Under the pieces are notes generated by a model. The model saw only the letters and a list, made by a program, of their open reading frames with translations, did not search any database and was not told the origin of the DNA. The translations under genes were made by a program, and so were the position numbers. Shown in pieces: positions 4,543 to 6,513 of a stretch of 6,513 nt of DNA. Within the stretch, counting starts at the first letter, position 1. Each line of letters begins with the position of its first letter. Origin of the DNA: Candidatus Glassbacteria bacterium RIFCSPLOWO2_12_FULL_58_11 (GTDB lineage: Bacteria > Gemmatimonadota > Glassbacteria > GWA2-58-10); assembly GCA_001780825.1 (NCBI GenBank), contig MFIX01000217.1, positions 1 to 6,513 of the forward strand. Reading direction: 5' to 3'.

Positions 4543-6513
4543 TTACCAGTCAAGCGGAGCCTTCCAAACCCGCCTCAACTCTTCTACGCTCAAGCGCACA
4601 ATCTCGCTGCCGCTCGATTTAGCCGGTTTTATCCTTAATATTCCAGCCTCTGTTACCATGCCGACCTTCGCCTGCGGCACCGCCTGCATGACTTGCTCGA
4701 AATCCAGGCAGTTTTTTCCCTCAACACTGACCACGAACCTCCCCTGGCTCTCGCTGAACAGCAGCAGATCGTTGCGGCTCACGCCCTGACTTCCCGGCAC
4801 CGCGGACAGGTCGATCTCCGCGCCCAGGTTTCCGGCGATTACACATTCGGCCAGCGCCGCTCCGAGGCCGCCATCAGAGATATCGTGGCAGGAGGCGACC
4901 AGGCCGGCGGAAATCGCCCGGTGAAGGCTGTCGAACACGGCGCGGGAACGGGCGGCGTCCACCGCGGGCACGCGGTTGCCGACCGCCCCCAGCATGGCGT
5001 AGTACTCGCTGCCGCCCAACTCCTCAAAGGTTTCGCCCACAACATAGATGCTATCGCCGGGACGCTTGAAATCCACAGTTACCGCCTTGCGGATGTCATC
5101 GATCACGCCCATGACAGTAAAGAGCAGGGTGGGCGGGATCGAAATCTTCTCCGCGCCGCTTCCGTAGTCGTTTTTCATACTGTCCTTACCACTGATACAG
5201 GGCACGCCGAACGCGGTGCAGTAGTCATAGACCGCCCGGCAGGCGCGGACAAGCTGGGCCAGCTTGTAGCGGCCGTCGGGGGTTTTTTCCGAATATACCG
5301 GGTCCGGCCAGCAGAAATTGTCCAGGCCGGCCACCCGGTCCGGCCGGGCGCCGGTGGCGACCACATTGCGCAGGGCCTCATCGATCGCACAGGCGGCCAT
5401 GTTATAGGTGTCGAGGTCGCTGTAGCGCGGGACAATGCCGCAGCCGATCACCACGCCGCGGTTCGAGCCCGGCACGGGCCGGAGCACCGCCGCATCCGAG
5501 GGGCCGTCGTTCTGCGCGCCGGTAAAAGGCTTTATAACGGTCAGGGCCTGCACCTCATGGTCATACTGGCGGACTACTGCCTCCTTGCTGCAGATATTGT
5601 AGCGGCCGAGCAGGGCCAACAGCGCCCGGTCCAGCCGCTCATCCGCCGGCGGCAACTGGGGTTCCTGGAATGAGGGCTTTTCCCAGCGAGCCTGCAGGCA
5701 CATCCCGGGCAGCCCCTCATGCAGGAACTCCAGCTCCAGCGCGGCCACTGTCCGGCCCTGATAGAACACGCGGAACAAGCCTGAGTCGGTAAAGGTGCCC
5801 AGATCAGTGGCCTCGACCTCGCGCCTGCGGCAGAGATCCATGAACGCCGGGAGATCCTCCGGGGCCACGGCGACAGTCATCCGCTCCTGCGCCTCGCTCA
5901 AGAGGATTTCCCAGGGGGCGAGCCCCGCGTACTTGAGCGGAGCGCGCTCCAGGTGCAGCTCGGCTCCGCCGGACAGGCGGGCCAGCTCGCCGACCGAGCT
6001 GCTCAAGCCCCCGGCGCCGTTGTCGGTCAGGCTGCGGATAAAGCCGCTGTCGCGGGCCTCGATCAGGCAGTCGGCCATTTTTTTCTGAGTGATCGGGTCG
6101 CCGATCTGCACCGCTGAGGCCGGGCTGTTCTCATCCAGCTCCAGGCTGCTGAACGTGGCCCCGTGGATCCCATCCTTGCCGATCCGGCCTCCGACCATAA
6201 GCACGTGGTCGCCGGGCAGGATCTTTTTCTCGTGGCCGGGACGGCCGGCCACCCGGCGCGGGAGGAGCCCGCCGGTGCCGCAAAAAACCAGCGGTTTCCC
6301 GCGGTAGCGGTCGTCGAAGACTATCGCCCCGTTGACTGTCGGTATCCCGCTCTGGTTCCCACCGTCACGCACCCCCCGGTGCACGCCCTTGAAAATGCGT
6401 TTGGGGTGCAGAAGCTTGCCCGTCAGAGGCTTGTCGTAGTCCGGGGGAGCGAAACAGAAAACATCCGTGTTGAAAATCATCCGGGAGCCGATCCCGGTAC
6501 CCAAAATATCCCG
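4543..6513 (-). CDS. purL: FGAM synthase, synthetase subunit PurL, C-terminal part
   Basis: Converts FGAR, ATP and PurQ-derived ammonia to FGAM. The frame stays open to the window edge (codons R-D-I-L at 6513-6502), so the TTG at 6504 is not a start; 656 C-terminal residues are present and the N-terminus is missing. Numbered from the edge: RDILGTG (1-7), RDGGNQSGIPTVNG (49-62), GKDGIHGATF (112-121), QIGDP (136-140), TDNGAGGLSSSVGELA (163-178), LSEAQERM (205-212), QNDGPSDAAVLRP (335-347), SGKDSMKNDY (441-450) and SCHDISDGGL (541-550). These cover the two AIR-synthase-like halves of the FGAM synthase fold. The protein ends at 656 without a glutaminase domain, which is supplied by PurQ. The insert KPLTGKLLHPKRIFKGVHRG (28-47) is absent from Bacillus-type small PurL and marks a longer variant. 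Whether a PurS-like domain is fused at the N-terminus cannot be seen. Confidence 0.96.
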   Translation of the reverse strand, partial: RDILGTGIGSRMIFNTDVFCFAPPDYDKPLTGKLLHPKRIFKGVHRGVRDGGNQSGIPTVNGAIVFDDRYRGKPLVFCGTGGLLPRRVAGRPGHEKKILPGDHVLMVGGRIGKDGIHGATFSSLELDENSPASAVQIGDPITQKKMADCLIEARDSGFIRSLTDNGAGGLSSSVGELARLSGGAELHLERAPLKYAGLAPWEILLSEAQERMTVAVAPEDLPAFMDLCRRREVEATDLGTFTDSGLFRVFYQGRTVAALELEFLHEGLPGMCLQARWEKPSFQEPQLPPADERLDRALLALLGRYNICSKEAVVRQYDHEVQALTVIKPFTGAQNDGPSDAAVLRPVPGSNRGVVIGCGIVPRYSDLDTYNMAACAIDEALRNVVATGARPDRVAGLDNFCWPDPVYSEKTPDGRYKLAQLVRACRAVYDYCTAFGVPCISGKDSMKNDYGSGAEKISIPPTLLFTVMGVIDDIRKAVTVDFKRPGDSIYVVGETFEELGGSEYYAMLGAVGNRVPAVDAARSRAVFDSLHRAISAGLVASCHDISDGGLGAALAECVIAGNLGAEIDLSAVPGSQGVSRNDLLLFSESQGRFVVSVEGKNCLDFEQVMQAVPQAKVGMVTEAGILRIKPAKSSGSEIVRLSVEELRRVWKAPLDW

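Noticed and set aside
4693..5673. Plus-strand open frame of 326 codons
   Set aside because: Antisense to purL; its Gly/Ala/Val/Arg-rich translation is a shadow of conserved PurL codons.
1..6513. tRNA, rRNA or CRISPR array
   Set aside because: No cloverleaf, rRNA-like conserved stretch or regularly spaced repeat was seen on either strand.

Overview
The window is bacterial chromosome of moderately high GC (clearly GC-rich codon usage, AT-rich intergenic stretches). All recognisable larger genes lie on the minus strand. The sequence does not fix the organism. A stand-alone PurQ of about 260 residues, paired with a PurL of the longer, insertion-bearing type, would suit a Gram-negative lineage such as Deltaproteobacteria or an FCB-group/candidate phylum. 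That placement is inference.

Reading along the minus strand, from high to low coordinates. (1) 6513-4543 is the C-terminal 656 residues of PurL, the synthetase subunit of phosphoribosylformylglycinamidine (FGAM) synthase. (2) 4542-4202 separates purL from purQ. It holds a probable 50-residue single-span membrane protein on the plus strand (4306-4458), with an extended -10 promoter, a Shine-Dalgarno and a weak terminator, plus a 16-bp perfect palindrome. (3) 4201-3416 is purQ, the glutaminase subunit, with a complete Cys-His-Glu triad. PurQ supplies ammonia from glutamine and PurL uses it with ATP to convert FGAR to FGAM in purine synthesis.

(4) 3415-2856 is 560 bp without a credible gene and is the most interesting stretch. 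A roughly 361-bp non-coding, MITE-like element (2973-3333) has 17-bp terminal inverted repeats (14/17 match) and is flanked by a 9-bp near-perfect direct repeat. Removing the element and one repeat copy rebuilds a compact 48-nt palindromic repeat. The element therefore seems to have inserted into an older interspersed repeat. Inside it is a further 195-bp block bounded by perfect 10-bp inverted repeats.

(5) 2855-610 is a tight three-gene operon: a class I SAM-dependent methyltransferase, an RmlD-like NAD(P)-dependent sugar-nucleotide reductase/epimerase (1-nt overlap, TGATG) and a HEAT-repeat-like protein (12-nt gap). (6) After a 184-bp gap comes the N-terminal 141 residues of a PseB-type UDP-GlcNAc 4,6-dehydratase, cut by the window edge at position 1. 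The PseB and RmlD-like genes point to synthesis of a modified surface or flagellar sugar. The methyltransferase may act on the same glycan, and the HEAT-like protein has no obvious enzymatic role.
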